From JAPLJC01 sp052326585 (GTDB lineage Bacteria; Desulfobacterota; Desulfobaccia; Desulfobaccales; 0-14-0-80-60-11): 64,000 bases of DNA. Positions 1 through 8,605 of the stretch are shown piece by piece. Position 1 is the first letter of the stretch. The number at the start of each line of letters is the position of its first letter. A program made the translations under genes and the position numbers. Location: NCBI GenBank assembly GCA_052326585.1, contig JBKQLU010000013.1, positions 19,823 to 83,822 of the forward strand, in the 5' to 3' direction. The notes under the pieces are model-generated. The model was not told the DNA's origin. It saw only the letters and a list, made by a program, of their open reading frames with translations, and ran no database searches.

Positions 1-702
1 GAGGTCGGCGGGGCGTTTTCTGGGCTCTATCTTACCGAGGAACAGGATGACCGGTCTGCCGGGCGCCAGTCCCAGTTCCCGGCGCCAGGTCTCCCGCCGG
101 GCCCCGGCCTTCCGGGCCTCGGCCTGGAAAAACTCGTTGTCCACCGCATAAGGCATCCAAAAGATCTTTTCCGCGGGGATGCCATAATGGCGATAGTATT
201 CCCGGTTTAAAGTGCCGATAGTCAGAAAACCGTCCACCAGGCGTTTGAGCCCCATAAAAAAGCCGGTTTTTAACAGCCGCTTGCCCATATTCCGCCGGGC
301 GCTGCTGAGGGTGGCTTCATCCCGGATCAAGACCTTGAGGCCCAGCCTCTTGGCGGACCACATGGCCAGCCAGTGGAACCAGCGGTTATAGCCGTGGATC
401 CACAGAACCTCAAAGCGGCCCTCTTTCAGGCGGCGGGCCAGGCCGTGGTTGAGGGGCCGCCAAAACGACACCCGCTCCCGCCCGCCCAGGGCCGGCAAGA
501 ATTCATGGCGATAGCCCTCCAGCAGGGGCACGTCCCAATCGATCACCCGGCCAAAGGCAGGTTCCAGAAATTTCTTGGCGGTGAAATCGCTGCAAAAGAA
601 GACGGTCAGGTCGAGACCCGGCTCCCGGGCCAGACGGCGCAGCAGCGGGGCCTGGTACTGGATGGGGTGGGTCACCAGGTAGGCCAGGCGGAGGTCAGCC
701 AT
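1..702 (-). CDS. Glycosyltransferase, GT-B fold (3' end cut by window edge)
   Basis: The reading frame starts at an ATG at 702 and stays open to base 1, so only about 234 N-terminal residues are visible. The N-terminus (MADLRLAYLVTHPIQYQAPL) is the HPIQYQAP-type opening of GT-B glycosyltransferases. Near the cut end GRPVILFLGKIEPRKRP begins the nucleotide-sugar-binding second Rossmann domain. It probably transfers a sugar to a growing surface polysaccharide on the cytoplasmic face. Its start overlaps the 3' end of the GDP-mannose dehydratase gene by 8 bases, so it is the last visible gene of a minus-strand operon and is probably translationally coupled. The donor and acceptor sugars cannot be told from the sequence. 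Confidence 0.8.
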   Translation of the reverse strand, partial: MADLRLAYLVTHPIQYQAPLLRRLAREPGLDLTVFFCSDFTAKKFLEPAFGRVIDWDVPLLEGYRHEFLPALGGRERVSFWRPLNHGLARRLKEGRFEVLWIHGYNRWFHWLAMWSAKRLGLKVLIRDEATLSSARRNMGKRLLKTGFFMGLKRLVDGFLTIGTLNREYYRHYGIPAEKIFWMPYAVDNEFFQAEARKAGARRETWRRELGLAPGRPVILFLGKIEPRKRPADL

Positions 703-1663
703 GGTTCTGGAGCCGCGCAAGCTCATCCTGGCACATCAGCCGGACCACCTCCGGCATCTGGTAACGCGCCCGCCACCCGAAGGTGCTGGCGGCCTTCTGC
801 GGGTTGCCCCGGCTGACGGCAATCTCCGTGGGCCGGAAAAACTCCGGATCGATGACCACGTGGTCCCGCCACTCGAGCCCCACCTGGGCGAAGGCCGCGG
901 CCACGAACTCCTCCAGGCTGTGGCTTACCCCGGTGGCGATGACGTAATCGTCGGGTTTCTCCTGCTGGAGCATCAACCACATGGCTTCCACGTATTCCGG
1001 AGCCCAGCCCCAATCGCGCTGGATGGCGATGTTGCCCAGACGCAGCTTCTCCTGGCTGCCGGCGGCGATGCGGCAGGCCGTGGCCACGATCTTCTTGGTG
1101 ACGAACCGCGCCGGCCGCAGGGGCGATTCGTGGTTAAACAGGAGGCCGGAGCAGGCAAAGAGCTGGTAGGCCTCCCGATAATTGGCCACTTCCCAAAAGG
1201 CCGCGGCCTTGGCCACCGCATAGGGGCTCCGGGGCCGAAACGGGGTGGTCTCATCGGCCGCGTCGGCAATATCCCCGAAACATTCGCCGGAGGAGGCATT
1301 ATACAGTTTAATCGGCCTTCCCAGGAAGCGGATGGCCTCCAGCAGGTTCAAGGTGCCGATGCCGATGCTTTCCATGGTCTCCACCGGCTGCTGGAAAGAG
1401 AGCGCCACCGAACTCTGGCCCGCCAGGTTATAGACCTCGTCCGCCTCAGCCTTGATAAGGGCCTGGAGGACGCTGCGGAAATCCGTCAGGGCCACCGATT
1501 CAACCTCCAGCCGGTGTCGCAGGTGCAGCCGTTCCAGATTGACAAAGGGGGAGACCTGGGCATCCCGGGAGCTCCCCGCCACCCGATAGCCCCGGCCCAA
1601 CAGGAACTCCGCCAGGTAGGCGCCATCCTGGCCGGAAATCCCGCAAATAAAGGCTTTTTTCAT
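695..1663 (-). CDS. gmd: GDP-mannose 4,6-dehydratase
   Basis: This 322-residue short-chain dehydrogenase-type enzyme would convert GDP-D-mannose to GDP-4-keto-6-deoxy-D-mannose, precursor of fucose, rhamnose, perosamine and related sugars. Visible family marks are the NAD(P)-binding GISGQDG (8-14), ASSGECFGD with the catalytic Ser/Glu pair (about 123-131), Y148xxxK152, and NHESPLRPARFVTKKI and GNIAIQRDWGWAPEYVEAMW, both close to Gmd consensus. I chose the ATG at 1663 because GGATGAGGAG sits just upstream; a longer frame to 1705 would add 14 non-conserved residues. It lies 7 bases after the preceding glycosyltransferase. No fucose synthase or aminotransferase gene is visible, so the final sugar is unknown. 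Confidence 0.9.
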   Translation of the reverse strand: MKKAFICGISGQDGAYLAEFLLGRGYRVAGSSRDAQVSPFVNLERLHLRHRLEVESVALTDFRSVLQALIKAEADEVYNLAGQSSVALSFQQPVETMESIGIGTLNLLEAIRFLGRPIKLYNASSGECFGDIADAADETTPFRPRSPYAVAKAAAFWEVANYREAYQLFACSGLLFNHESPLRPARFVTKKIVATACRIAAGSQEKLRLGNIAIQRDWGWAPEYVEAMWLMLQQEKPDDYVIATGVSHSLEEFVAAAFAQVGLEWRDHVVIDPEFFRPTEIAVSRGNPQKAASTFGWRARYQMPEVVRLMCQDELARLQNHG

Positions 1664-1670
1664 GGGCTCC

Positions 1671-2765
1671 TCATCCTTTTTCCATGATGCGCCGGACAAT
1701 CTCATGGCATCGCCGGGTGAAGTTTTCCAGGGAGAAATGGCTCAAGCCCGGGGGAATGACCCCCCTGGGCCGCTTGAGCGCCTCCAGGATGCCCCAACGT
1801 AACTCATCGGGGTCATGAGGGTCAACCAGAATCCCCAGGGCGCCGTCCCGCAGGGCCTCCCGGCTGCCGTCCAGCTTGCTCCCCAAAACTGGAATGCCGC
1901 AGGCCATGGCCTCCAGATAAACGAAGCCGAAGCCCTCCCCCCAACCGGGCATGACGTAAGCATCCGCCAGGCGGTAATGGTCCGGCTTCTCCGGCTCGGG
2001 AATGAAGCCGGCGAAGACCACCCGGTCGGCGACTCCCAAGGACCTCGCCTTGGCTTGCAGGCGCTCCCGGTCGCCGCCGTCGCCACCGATGAGATAGGCG
2101 ATTTCCGGGACCTGCTCCGCCAGCTCCGGCAACAGCTCCAGCACCTCATCGATCCCCTTGTAGTTGTCCGTGGCGCACAGGCGGCTCACGGTGAGCAAGA
2201 CGATCTTGCCGGACAGGCCGTAACGCTGCAACAGATCCGGGTTCTTGCCCCCTACCCCATAAAGCTGGCCCGCCACCGCATTGGGCAGCAGGAAGACCCT
2301 GTCCCGGGGGAGCCTGGCCCAGGCCAGGAACCGCGCCGCGGTCAGCTCGCTGATGGAAATCACCGCGTCCACCCTGGCGGCGAACATGGCGGCCAGGGCG
2401 CTCCGGGGCGGCTGCCAGGCGTCCAGGCCAAAGATAAAAAGCGCCAGGGGGGCCCCGGTTTTCCATCTGGCCAGATAGGCTAAAGGCAGCAGGAAGAGAT
2501 GGCCGCAACAGATCAGGTCATATTTCCCCGGGGTCACCAGGCAGCGCAGCACCGCCAGGAGATACCGGAATTTGCCGTTTATGCCGTCGGTGAGATAAGT
2601 GAGCTTCGCAGGCAAGGGCTCCGCAGGCCGCGGCCCGCGCCGGGGCACGGCCACCACTTCCGTCACCCCGGGGCAGGAGCACAGGGCGCCGAGCAGGTCC
2701 CGATTGTATTGGGCGATGCCCCCCAGGCCGCCAAAGGCGTCGCTGACCAGCGCCAGGATCCTCAC
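1671..2765 (-). CDS. Glycosyltransferase family 4 protein
   Basis: This is a full-length 364-residue GT-B retaining glycosyltransferase. The N-terminal glycine-rich loop FGGLGGIAQYNRDLL (11-25) and the EGFGFVYLEAMACGIPVLGS segment with the E-x7-E pair (from 277) are typical of GT4 enzymes. A second-domain nucleotide-binding stretch KIVLLTVSRL begins near 187. It should act on the cytoplasmic side of the membrane, adding a sugar to a lipid-linked polysaccharide. Its ATG overlaps the asnB-like stop by 4 bases (ATGA), which argues for translational coupling in the polysaccharide operon. Donor sugar unknown; supply from the adjacent GDP-mannose pathway is a guess. Confidence 0.88.
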   Translation of the reverse strand: MRILALVSDAFGGLGGIAQYNRDLLGALCSCPGVTEVVAVPRRGPRPAEPLPAKLTYLTDGINGKFRYLLAVLRCLVTPGKYDLICCGHLFLLPLAYLARWKTGAPLALFIFGLDAWQPPRSALAAMFAARVDAVISISELTAARFLAWARLPRDRVFLLPNAVAGQLYGVGGKNPDLLQRYGLSGKIVLLTVSRLCATDNYKGIDEVLELLPELAEQVPEIAYLIGGDGGDRERLQAKARSLGVADRVVFAGFIPEPEKPDHYRLADAYVMPGWGEGFGFVYLEAMACGIPVLGSKLDGSREALRDGALGILVDPHDPDELRWGILEALKRPRGVIPPGLSHFSLENFTRRCHEIVRRIMEKG

Positions 2766-4582
2766 GCCGGCCCCCCGCCGGTCTGGTGGCGATAAACCAG
2801 CCGGGCCCAGCCCCTGAGGCCCCGTTGCCGGGAAAATTCCCTATGGTCTTCGGCCTCGGCCAGCCACTGCGGCACCGGGATGGCAAACCCGGTCTTGGCC
2901 CGCTGGAGTACCTCCTGCGGCAGAGGCTGCGCCGGAGTCCGGGCCAGGTCCAACTTGGTGGGGGGCTCCCTCAGGGCCAGCAGCGGCGCCACCTGGCGCA
3001 GCAACTCCAGGTCCACCAGGGGCACGCGAATCTCCAGGGAATGGGCCATGCCGGCCCAATCCGCATCCCTGAGGAGCTGCTGCCGCATGTACCAGACCAT
3101 TTCCAAGGCGGAGATCCGCACCTGAGCCCCCTGAAGCCCCTGCACCGTCTCCTGCAGGCGGGCCAGGGGCTGCAGTTCCCGCCAGCCCTCCCGCACCAGG
3201 TCCGGGTCCAATACCTCGGGCAGTTCCCAGGGCATGAAGAGGCCCCGGCGCAGCAGGTAGGCCCCAGCATAGGTGCCGCCGTACTCCAGCAGACCGGCAT
3301 ATTTGGGGGAAGTGCAGCGCTTCAAGAGCGGCGCCGAGATGATGCGGAAGGCCCGCCCCAGTCCGGGAACTCTGCTCATCCCGGCCAGGGCCCCGGTCAG
3401 GCGGGGTATCCCCCGGAAGCTGGGGTAGCCCCCCAGCAGTTCGTCCCCCCCCAGTCCCGACAACGCCGCCTTCAGCCCGGCCGCGGCCGCCGCCTTGGCC
3501 ACGAAATAGGTATTCACCCCATCCAGGGAGGGCTGGTCCATGCTCTCTAAAATTTTGGTAAAATCTTGGCTAAAATCCTCCCGGGTGATCCACTGGCAAT
3601 GATGGCGGGCCCCGTAGCGCCGGGCGATCTCACCGGCCCAGCGGGTCTCGTCGGCGGCGCCGCCCCTGAGTTCCTGAAATCCCAGGGTGACGGCATTCAG
3701 CCGCCCCCCCCGCTGGCAGGCCAGGGCCAGGACCGTGCTGGAATCGAGGCCCGAGGAGAGGAAGACGCCTACCGGCACGTCGGCGATGAGGTGATGGCTG
3801 ACGCTGTCCGTCACCGCCTGGCGCAGGCGGTCCCCAACTTCCTCCGGAGCGCAGCTCAACCCCGCGCCCGCGGCCTCGGCTTGCCGCAGTTCCTCAACAA
3901 TGCTGCAAAACTGGCGGAGGCGCGGGCGGCCCCGGGCCTCCAGCACCAGGAGGGCGCCGGGCGGCAGGGAGCGAATCCCCCGGTAAAGGGTGTAAGGCTC
4001 CGGCAGATAGCCCCAGAGGAAAAACCCGGTATGACCGGCCGGCTCCGGCCTGGTGTCGAGGCCGCCGCCGGCCAGCAGGGCCTTGACCTGCGAGGCAAAG
4101 CGCAGGGCGCCGCCGTCGTCGGCATAGTACAGGGGCTTGATGCCGAAGGGGTCCCGGGCCAGCACCACCCTTCTCGCCGCCTCATCCCAGAGGGCGAAGG
4201 CGTACATGCCCCGAAGCCGCTGGACCATGGCCAGACCGTGCTGCCGGTAGCAGTGGAGCAGGACCTCGGTGTCGCTGCCAGAGAAAAATTGATGGCCTTG
4301 CTCCTCCAGTTCCCGGCGCAATTCCCGGTAATTATAGATTTCCCCATTGAACACCACCCGCAGGGCCCCGTCGGGAGTGGCCATGGGCTGGGCCCCAGCC
4401 TCGCTCAAATCGATGATGGACAGCCGCCGCTGGGCCAGGGCCGCCCTGCCGTCGGCCGAGACCCAGAGGCCGGCGCCATCGGGTCCCCGCGCCTTCATAG
4501 CATCGCGTATCTTCAGGACTTCTTCCGGAACTACCGGCGGGGCCGAGTCACTGTAGGCAAAAATGCCATTAATACCACACAT
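2762..4582 (-). CDS. asnB: Asparagine synthetase-like glutamine amidotransferase
   Basis: The 606-residue protein has the two expected domains. The N-terminal class II glutaminase begins MCGINGIF, with Cys2 as nucleophile and FNGEIYNYRELR near 78. The synthetase domain has the ATP PP-loop SSGLDSS at 276-282 and GLGGDELLGGYPSFR later. The classical reaction is ATP-dependent amidation of aspartate using glutamine. Placement inside a polysaccharide operon, immediately after a methyltransferase gene (TAA then ATG with no gap) and overlapping a glycosyltransferase gene, suggests it may instead amidate a uronic-acid or other carboxyl group on a surface glycan, as proposed for O-antigen AsnB homologues. 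Family assignment is firm; substrate is inference. Confidence 0.9.
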   Translation of the reverse strand: MCGINGIFAYSDSAPPVVPEEVLKIRDAMKARGPDGAGLWVSADGRAALAQRRLSIIDLSEAGAQPMATPDGALRVVFNGEIYNYRELRRELEEQGHQFFSGSDTEVLLHCYRQHGLAMVQRLRGMYAFALWDEAARRVVLARDPFGIKPLYYADDGGALRFASQVKALLAGGGLDTRPEPAGHTGFFLWGYLPEPYTLYRGIRSLPPGALLVLEARGRPRLRQFCSIVEELRQAEAAGAGLSCAPEEVGDRLRQAVTDSVSHHLIADVPVGVFLSSGLDSSTVLALACQRGGRLNAVTLGFQELRGGAADETRWAGEIARRYGARHHCQWITREDFSQDFTKILESMDQPSLDGVNTYFVAKAAAAAGLKAALSGLGGDELLGGYPSFRGIPRLTGALAGMSRVPGLGRAFRIISAPLLKRCTSPKYAGLLEYGGTYAGAYLLRRGLFMPWELPEVLDPDLVREGWRELQPLARLQETVQGLQGAQVRISALEMVWYMRQQLLRDADWAGMAHSLEIRVPLVDLELLRQVAPLLALREPPTKLDLARTPAQPLPQEVLQRAKTGFAIPVPQWLAEAEDHREFSRQRGLRGWARLVYRHQTGGGPA

Positions 4583-5314
4583 TTACTTAACCGCAACGCA
4601 AAGCAGATTCTGGCTCAGGATCTCTTCCCGGGCCAGGTTCCCGGTCTCCACTCCCAGGTAAAACCTTAACATGGCCCGCAGCACCCGCCACAACAGCCAA
4701 CGCAGTCCGCTGACCATGCCATGCACCACCGGTTGATCCTCGTAGCACGCGACCCGGGTAAAGCCGCAGGCGGCCAATACTTGCCCCAGGGAATCCCGGG
4801 TAAAGATGGTCTCATGGGTAAAATCCCGAAACCCGATCCGGCCACTGAACGGCGAGGAGCCATTGGGGGTATGGATGATGACCTTGCCGCCCGGCGCCAG
4901 GACCCGGTTTACCTGGTCCATGAACCCCAGGACCTCATCCTTGCGAAAATGCTCCAAGACATCGAAGGCGATCACCAGGCCCTGGGATTCGCCTGCGGTT
5001 GATTCCAGAACCGCCAGCAGCTCCCCTTCCCGGACTGCGGTGAGGCCCATGCTTCTGGCCGCCGCCACCTGCTGGGGAGAGCGGTCGATGCCCACCATAT
5101 TGGTAAATCCCCGCCGCCGGGCAAAATACTCCAGCGCCCCGGCGCCACACCCCAGGTCCAGGATGGCGGTCTCCCGGTCTTCCGGGAAGTGGTCCCGGAT
5201 CAGCCTCTCCAGATAGGGAGCCCGGCGCCGGAACTCCTCCGGCTTCTCCCCAGCCGGAGCGACATCTCCGGCCTCCAAGTAGTGCTGATAGATCCTGCGG
5301 CGATAATCGGGCAA
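4583..5314 (-). CDS. Class I SAM-dependent methyltransferase
   Basis: This 243-residue protein has a Rossmann-type methyltransferase core: motif I ILDLGCGAGALEYFARR (51-67), an acidic motif II MVGIDRS, and LVIAFDVLEHF as motif IV, the pattern of Methyltransf_11/23 families used on sugars and small molecules. It starts with TTG at 5314, with AAGG about 12 bases upstream; no in-frame ATG is nearby. It is the first gene of the minus-strand polysaccharide operon and abuts the amidotransferase gene directly, so it probably methylates a sugar or glycan terminus. The C-terminal part (GLRWLLWRVLRAMLRFYLG) is hydrophobic and basic and could contact the membrane. The exact substrate is unknown. Confidence 0.82.
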   Translation of the reverse strand: MPDYRRRIYQHYLEAGDVAPAGEKPEEFRRRAPYLERLIRDHFPEDRETAILDLGCGAGALEYFARRRGFTNMVGIDRSPQQVAAARSMGLTAVREGELLAVLESTAGESQGLVIAFDVLEHFRKDEVLGFMDQVNRVLAPGGKVIIHTPNGSSPFSGRIGFRDFTHETIFTRDSLGQVLAACGFTRVACYEDQPVVHGMVSGLRWLLWRVLRAMLRFYLGVETGNLAREEILSQNLLCVAVK

Positions 5315-5648
5315 TGGATTTAAGCCTTGATCAACCTGCCGGCAACTTGCCTTCCAGGTGAGACGTTGCGGGTATCCATTAGATTAAAATTATTTACCTG
5401 CTCACCAGCGCTTTCCTGTCAGCCGGCGAGAGTCCGAATGTTTTATTTTAACTGAACTTTTTGGGCAAATCAAAGAAAACCCGCCATGGGGCGGGGCGCC
5501 AGCAATTAGCCGGACCCCCTAAATATTTTGGCTGGCGGCATTATGAAGGTTCCCCTATAATTAATGGTTATCCCAGGTTTTTCCCAGGCCCAGGTCGATG
5601 GGCCTTTGAGTTATCCTGGGAACCGTTAGTCCGCCTGGAGGACTGCCC
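5315..5648. other. Intergenic region between divergent operons
   Basis: This 334-base stretch must carry the promoters for both the leftward polysaccharide operon and the rightward peptidase gene. A TATAAT hexamer at 5556-5561 points right, but I see no good -35 at the proper distance. No RNA gene or convincing ORF is present; a short open frame from 5461 overlaps the peptidase start in another frame and lacks any family feature. Confidence 0.4.
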
Positions 5649-7595
5649 ATGCTCAACCGTTGCTGGCCTCATCTGGCAGTGCTGGCCCTCCTGGCCCTGG
5701 TGACCGGATGCCGGGAACCGGCACCCCCTCCCAAGGGGGAGCCCCTGATCCCCATGGAAGACTTCTTCCGGAATCCAGAGAAGACCGCCTTCAAGATCTC
5801 CCCGGACGGCCAATACCTGGCCTTCCTGATGCCCTGGGAGCACCGTCTCAACATCCATGTGCAAAGGATTGGCGAGGACCGGATTACCCGGGTCACCCAG
5901 GCCACCCAACGGGATATTACCGACTATCTGTGGGCCAAGAATGGCCGTCTCGTCTATCTGCAGGACCGGGCCGGCAACGAGAACTACAGGGCCTATGCAG
6001 TAAATGCCGACGGCAGCGGCCCCATGGAGCTGACCCCGTTTCCGGAGGTGCGCGTCCAGATCTTGGACGACCTGGATCAGAGCCCGGACGAGATCCTGAT
6101 CGGCATGAACCGGCGGAACCCGAAATTCTTTGACGCCTTTCGGGTCAATGTCTATACCGGCGCCCTCACCCTGGTGGGGGAAAACCCCGGGAATATCACC
6201 GGTTGGCTGGCGGACCACCAGGGCCGGGTGCGAGTGGCGGTGGCCACTGACGGCCTCACTGACACCCTGCTCTATCGACCCACCGAGGCCGAGGCCTTCC
6301 GCCCGGTGGCCGCCACCAATTTCAAAGACACCCTGGACCCCCTCTTTTTCACCTTCGATGACCGCGAGCTCTACGTCTCCTCCAACCTGGGCCGGGACAA
6401 ACAAGCCATTTACCGTTATGACCCGGAAAAGGGAAAATTGCTCGATTTGATCTACGAGAATCCGGAAGTGGACGTGGGGACGCTGCTGCGCTCCAAAAAA
6501 CGCCGGATCATCACCGGGGTCACCTACTTTACCGACCGGCGCCATTACCACTTTTTTGACCAGGACCGGCAACGGCTCCAGGAAGATCTGGAGCGGCGGC
6601 TGCCCGGCTATGAGGTGGTGGCCGCAGACGCCGGCCACAACCTGCAAAGCAGAGACGAGACCAGGATCCTGGTGCGCACCTATAGCGACAAGTCCCTGGG
6701 CGCCTATTACTATTACGACCGGGTGAGCGGGGAATTCCGGAAGCTGGTGGAGGTCAGCCCCTGGCTCCACGAAGCGGCCATGGCGGATATGCGGCCCATT
6801 TCCTATCAGTCCCGGGACGGCTTGACCATTCACGGTTATCTCACCCTGCCCAAAGGAGCCGCCCCCGGGAACCTGCCGGTGGTGATCAATCCCCACGGCG
6901 GCCCCTGGGCCCGGGATCATTGGGGTTTCGACCCGGAAGTCCAGTTCCTGGCCAACCGGGGCCTGGCGGTACTGCAGATGAATTTCCGCGGCTCCACCGG
7001 CTACGGCAAGGCCTTCTGGGAGGCCAGCTTCAAGGAGTGGGGGCTCAAGATGCAGGATGACATCAGTGACGGGGTGGCCTGGCTGGTGAAACAGGGTCTG
7101 GCCGACCCCCGGCGCGTCGGCATCTACGGCGGCTCCTACGGCGGCTACGCCACCCTGGCCGGGGTCACCTTCACCCCGGACCTCTATGCCTGCGGGGTCG
7201 ATTACGTGGGGCCTTCCGACCTGTTCACCATGTTGGCCTCTTTTCCGCCTTACTGGGAGTTGGATCGCCAAAAGCTCTACGAGATGATCGGCGATCCCGT
7301 CAAAGACGCGGCATTGCTCCGGGAGGTCTCTCCCCTATTCCACGTCGAGCGCATCAAGGCGCCCCTGCTGGTGGCCCAGGGGGCCAACGACCCCAGGGTG
7401 AAAAAGGCGGAGTCGGATCAGATCGTCCAGGCCCTGAGGCAGCGGGCCATCCAGGTGGAGTATATGGTCAAGGACAATGAAGGCCACGGCTTCCGCAACG
7501 AGGAGAACCGCTTCGACCTCTACCGGGCCATGGAACGGTTCTTCGGCGCCTGGCTGGGCAGCAAGGTGGAGGGCCCGGTCCAATCCGGCCACTAG
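5649..7595 (+). CDS. S9-family (prolyl oligopeptidase type) peptidase, lipoprotein
   Basis: The 648-residue protein has a lipoprotein signal peptide with lipobox LVTGC near residue 20, so it is probably anchored in the periplasm or outer membrane. Residues about 40-380 form a WD40-like beta-propeller (repeated SPDGQYLAFL-like strands). The C-terminal alpha/beta hydrolase domain carries the S9 triad: Ser496 in GGSYGGY, Asp581 in GANDPRV and His613 in EGHGF. NPHGGPWARD precedes the nucleophile, as in acylaminoacyl peptidases. Such enzymes cleave short peptides or remove N-terminal residues. GGAGG 8 bases upstream supports the ATG. It appears monocistronic. Confidence 0.9.
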   Translation: MLNRCWPHLAVLALLALVTGCREPAPPPKGEPLIPMEDFFRNPEKTAFKISPDGQYLAFLMPWEHRLNIHVQRIGEDRITRVTQATQRDITDYLWAKNGRLVYLQDRAGNENYRAYAVNADGSGPMELTPFPEVRVQILDDLDQSPDEILIGMNRRNPKFFDAFRVNVYTGALTLVGENPGNITGWLADHQGRVRVAVATDGLTDTLLYRPTEAEAFRPVAATNFKDTLDPLFFTFDDRELYVSSNLGRDKQAIYRYDPEKGKLLDLIYENPEVDVGTLLRSKKRRIITGVTYFTDRRHYHFFDQDRQRLQEDLERRLPGYEVVAADAGHNLQSRDETRILVRTYSDKSLGAYYYYDRVSGEFRKLVEVSPWLHEAAMADMRPISYQSRDGLTIHGYLTLPKGAAPGNLPVVINPHGGPWARDHWGFDPEVQFLANRGLAVLQMNFRGSTGYGKAFWEASFKEWGLKMQDDISDGVAWLVKQGLADPRRVGIYGGSYGGYATLAGVTFTPDLYACGVDYVGPSDLFTMLASFPPYWELDRQKLYEMIGDPVKDAALLREVSPLFHVERIKAPLLVAQGANDPRVKKAESDQIVQALRQRAIQVEYMVKDNEGHGFRNEENRFDLYRAMERFFGAWLGSKVEGPVQSGH

Positions 7596-7777
7596 AGGCC
7601 GGGGCAGCGCGGTCCGGGGCTGCGCCAATTTTTTCGCAACCAGAGGAGGGCATCCAAGGGGACTTATTGCACTTGGGCGCCGGAATGACTAAATTTATAT
7701 GAAGGTCGGCAACGGGATTTGCTAATAGCCCGATTAATGGTTAAGCTCCGGCCCCTGGCCGGGGGCAGGGGGGCATC

Positions 7778-8605
7778 ATGTGGGAATATTCGGACAAGGT
7801 AATCGACCATTTCCTCCATCCCCGGAACGTGGGGGAGTTGGAAGGCGCCGACGGCGAAGCCATGGTGGGCAACATTGCCTGCGGCGACGCCCTCAAGCTC
7901 ACCTTTAAGCTGGACGACAACGGTCGCATCCAGGATGCCCGGTTCAAGACCTTCGGCTGCGCCAGCGCCATTGCCTCAGCTTCCGCCATGACCGAGATGA
8001 TCAAGGGCATGACCATTGAGGAGGCCGCCAAGATTACTGACCAGGATATCGCCGACTACCTGGGGGGGCTGCCCAAGGAGAAGATCCACTGCTCGGTCAT
8101 GGGGCGGGAGGCCCTGGAGAAGGCCATTGCCCACTATAAAGGGGAGGTGGTCCCCGGCGTCGAAGGCAAGGTGATCTGTGAATGCTTCGGGGTTACGGAG
8201 CCGGAAATCGAGCGGGCGGTTAAGGACCACGACCTGAAGACCGTAGAGGAAGTCACGAACTACACCAAGGCCGGCGGGGGCTGCGGTGGCTGTGCGGACG
8301 CCATCCAGGAGATCATCGACCGGGTGCGGGCCGCGGCCCCTGGGGCGCCCCGGCGGCCGCCGCTTACCAACCTGCAAAAAATCAGGCTGATCGAAGATAC
8401 CATCCAGCGGGAGATCCGCCCGGCCCTGCAGCAGGACGGCGGCGACCTGGAACTCATCGACGTGGTGGGCGACCGGGTAATGGTTGCCACCCGGGGCACC
8501 TGCGCCTCCTGCGCCGCGGCCCAACTGACCCTGAAGGACTTCGTGGAGGCCAAACTCAAGGAACTGGTGGCCCCGGAACTGCGGGTAGAGGAGGTGGCGC
8601 CATGA
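7778..8605 (+). CDS. nifU: Iron-sulfur cluster assembly scaffold NifU (three-domain)
   Basis: This 275-residue protein has all three NifU parts. The N-terminal IscU-like scaffold has cysteines C35, C61 and C105. A central BFD-like [2Fe-2S] domain has C134, C136, C169 and C172. The C-terminal Nfu domain has C242xxC245 (GTCASCAAA). It holds nascent iron-sulfur clusters and passes them to target enzymes. The stop overlaps the following nifS start (ATGA), the classic NifU-NifS arrangement; no nif structural genes are seen, so a housekeeping role in an anaerobe is likely. A short inverted repeat, CCGGCC-CCT-GGCCGG, lies just upstream and could fold near the ribosome-binding site. Confidence 0.94.
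   Translation: MWEYSDKVIDHFLHPRNVGELEGADGEAMVGNIACGDALKLTFKLDDNGRIQDARFKTFGCASAIASASAMTEMIKGMTIEEAAKITDQDIADYLGGLPKEKIHCSVMGREALEKAIAHYKGEVVPGVEGKVICECFGVTEPEIERAVKDHDLKTVEEVTNYTKAGGGCGGCADAIQEIIDRVRAAAPGAPRRPPLTNLQKIRLIEDTIQREIRPALQQDGGDLELIDVVGDRVMVATRGTCASCAAAQLTLKDFVEAKLKELVAPELRVEEVAP

Noticed and set aside
5556..5561. TATAAT as the peptidase promoter
   Set aside because: No acceptable -35 or TG extension at the right distance; kept only as a note in the intergenic entry.
5568..7271. Long open frame on the minus strand opposite the S9 peptidase
   Set aside because: It mirrors the peptidase codons (GC-rich third positions keep the antisense frame open) and shows no family motif or ribosome-binding site.
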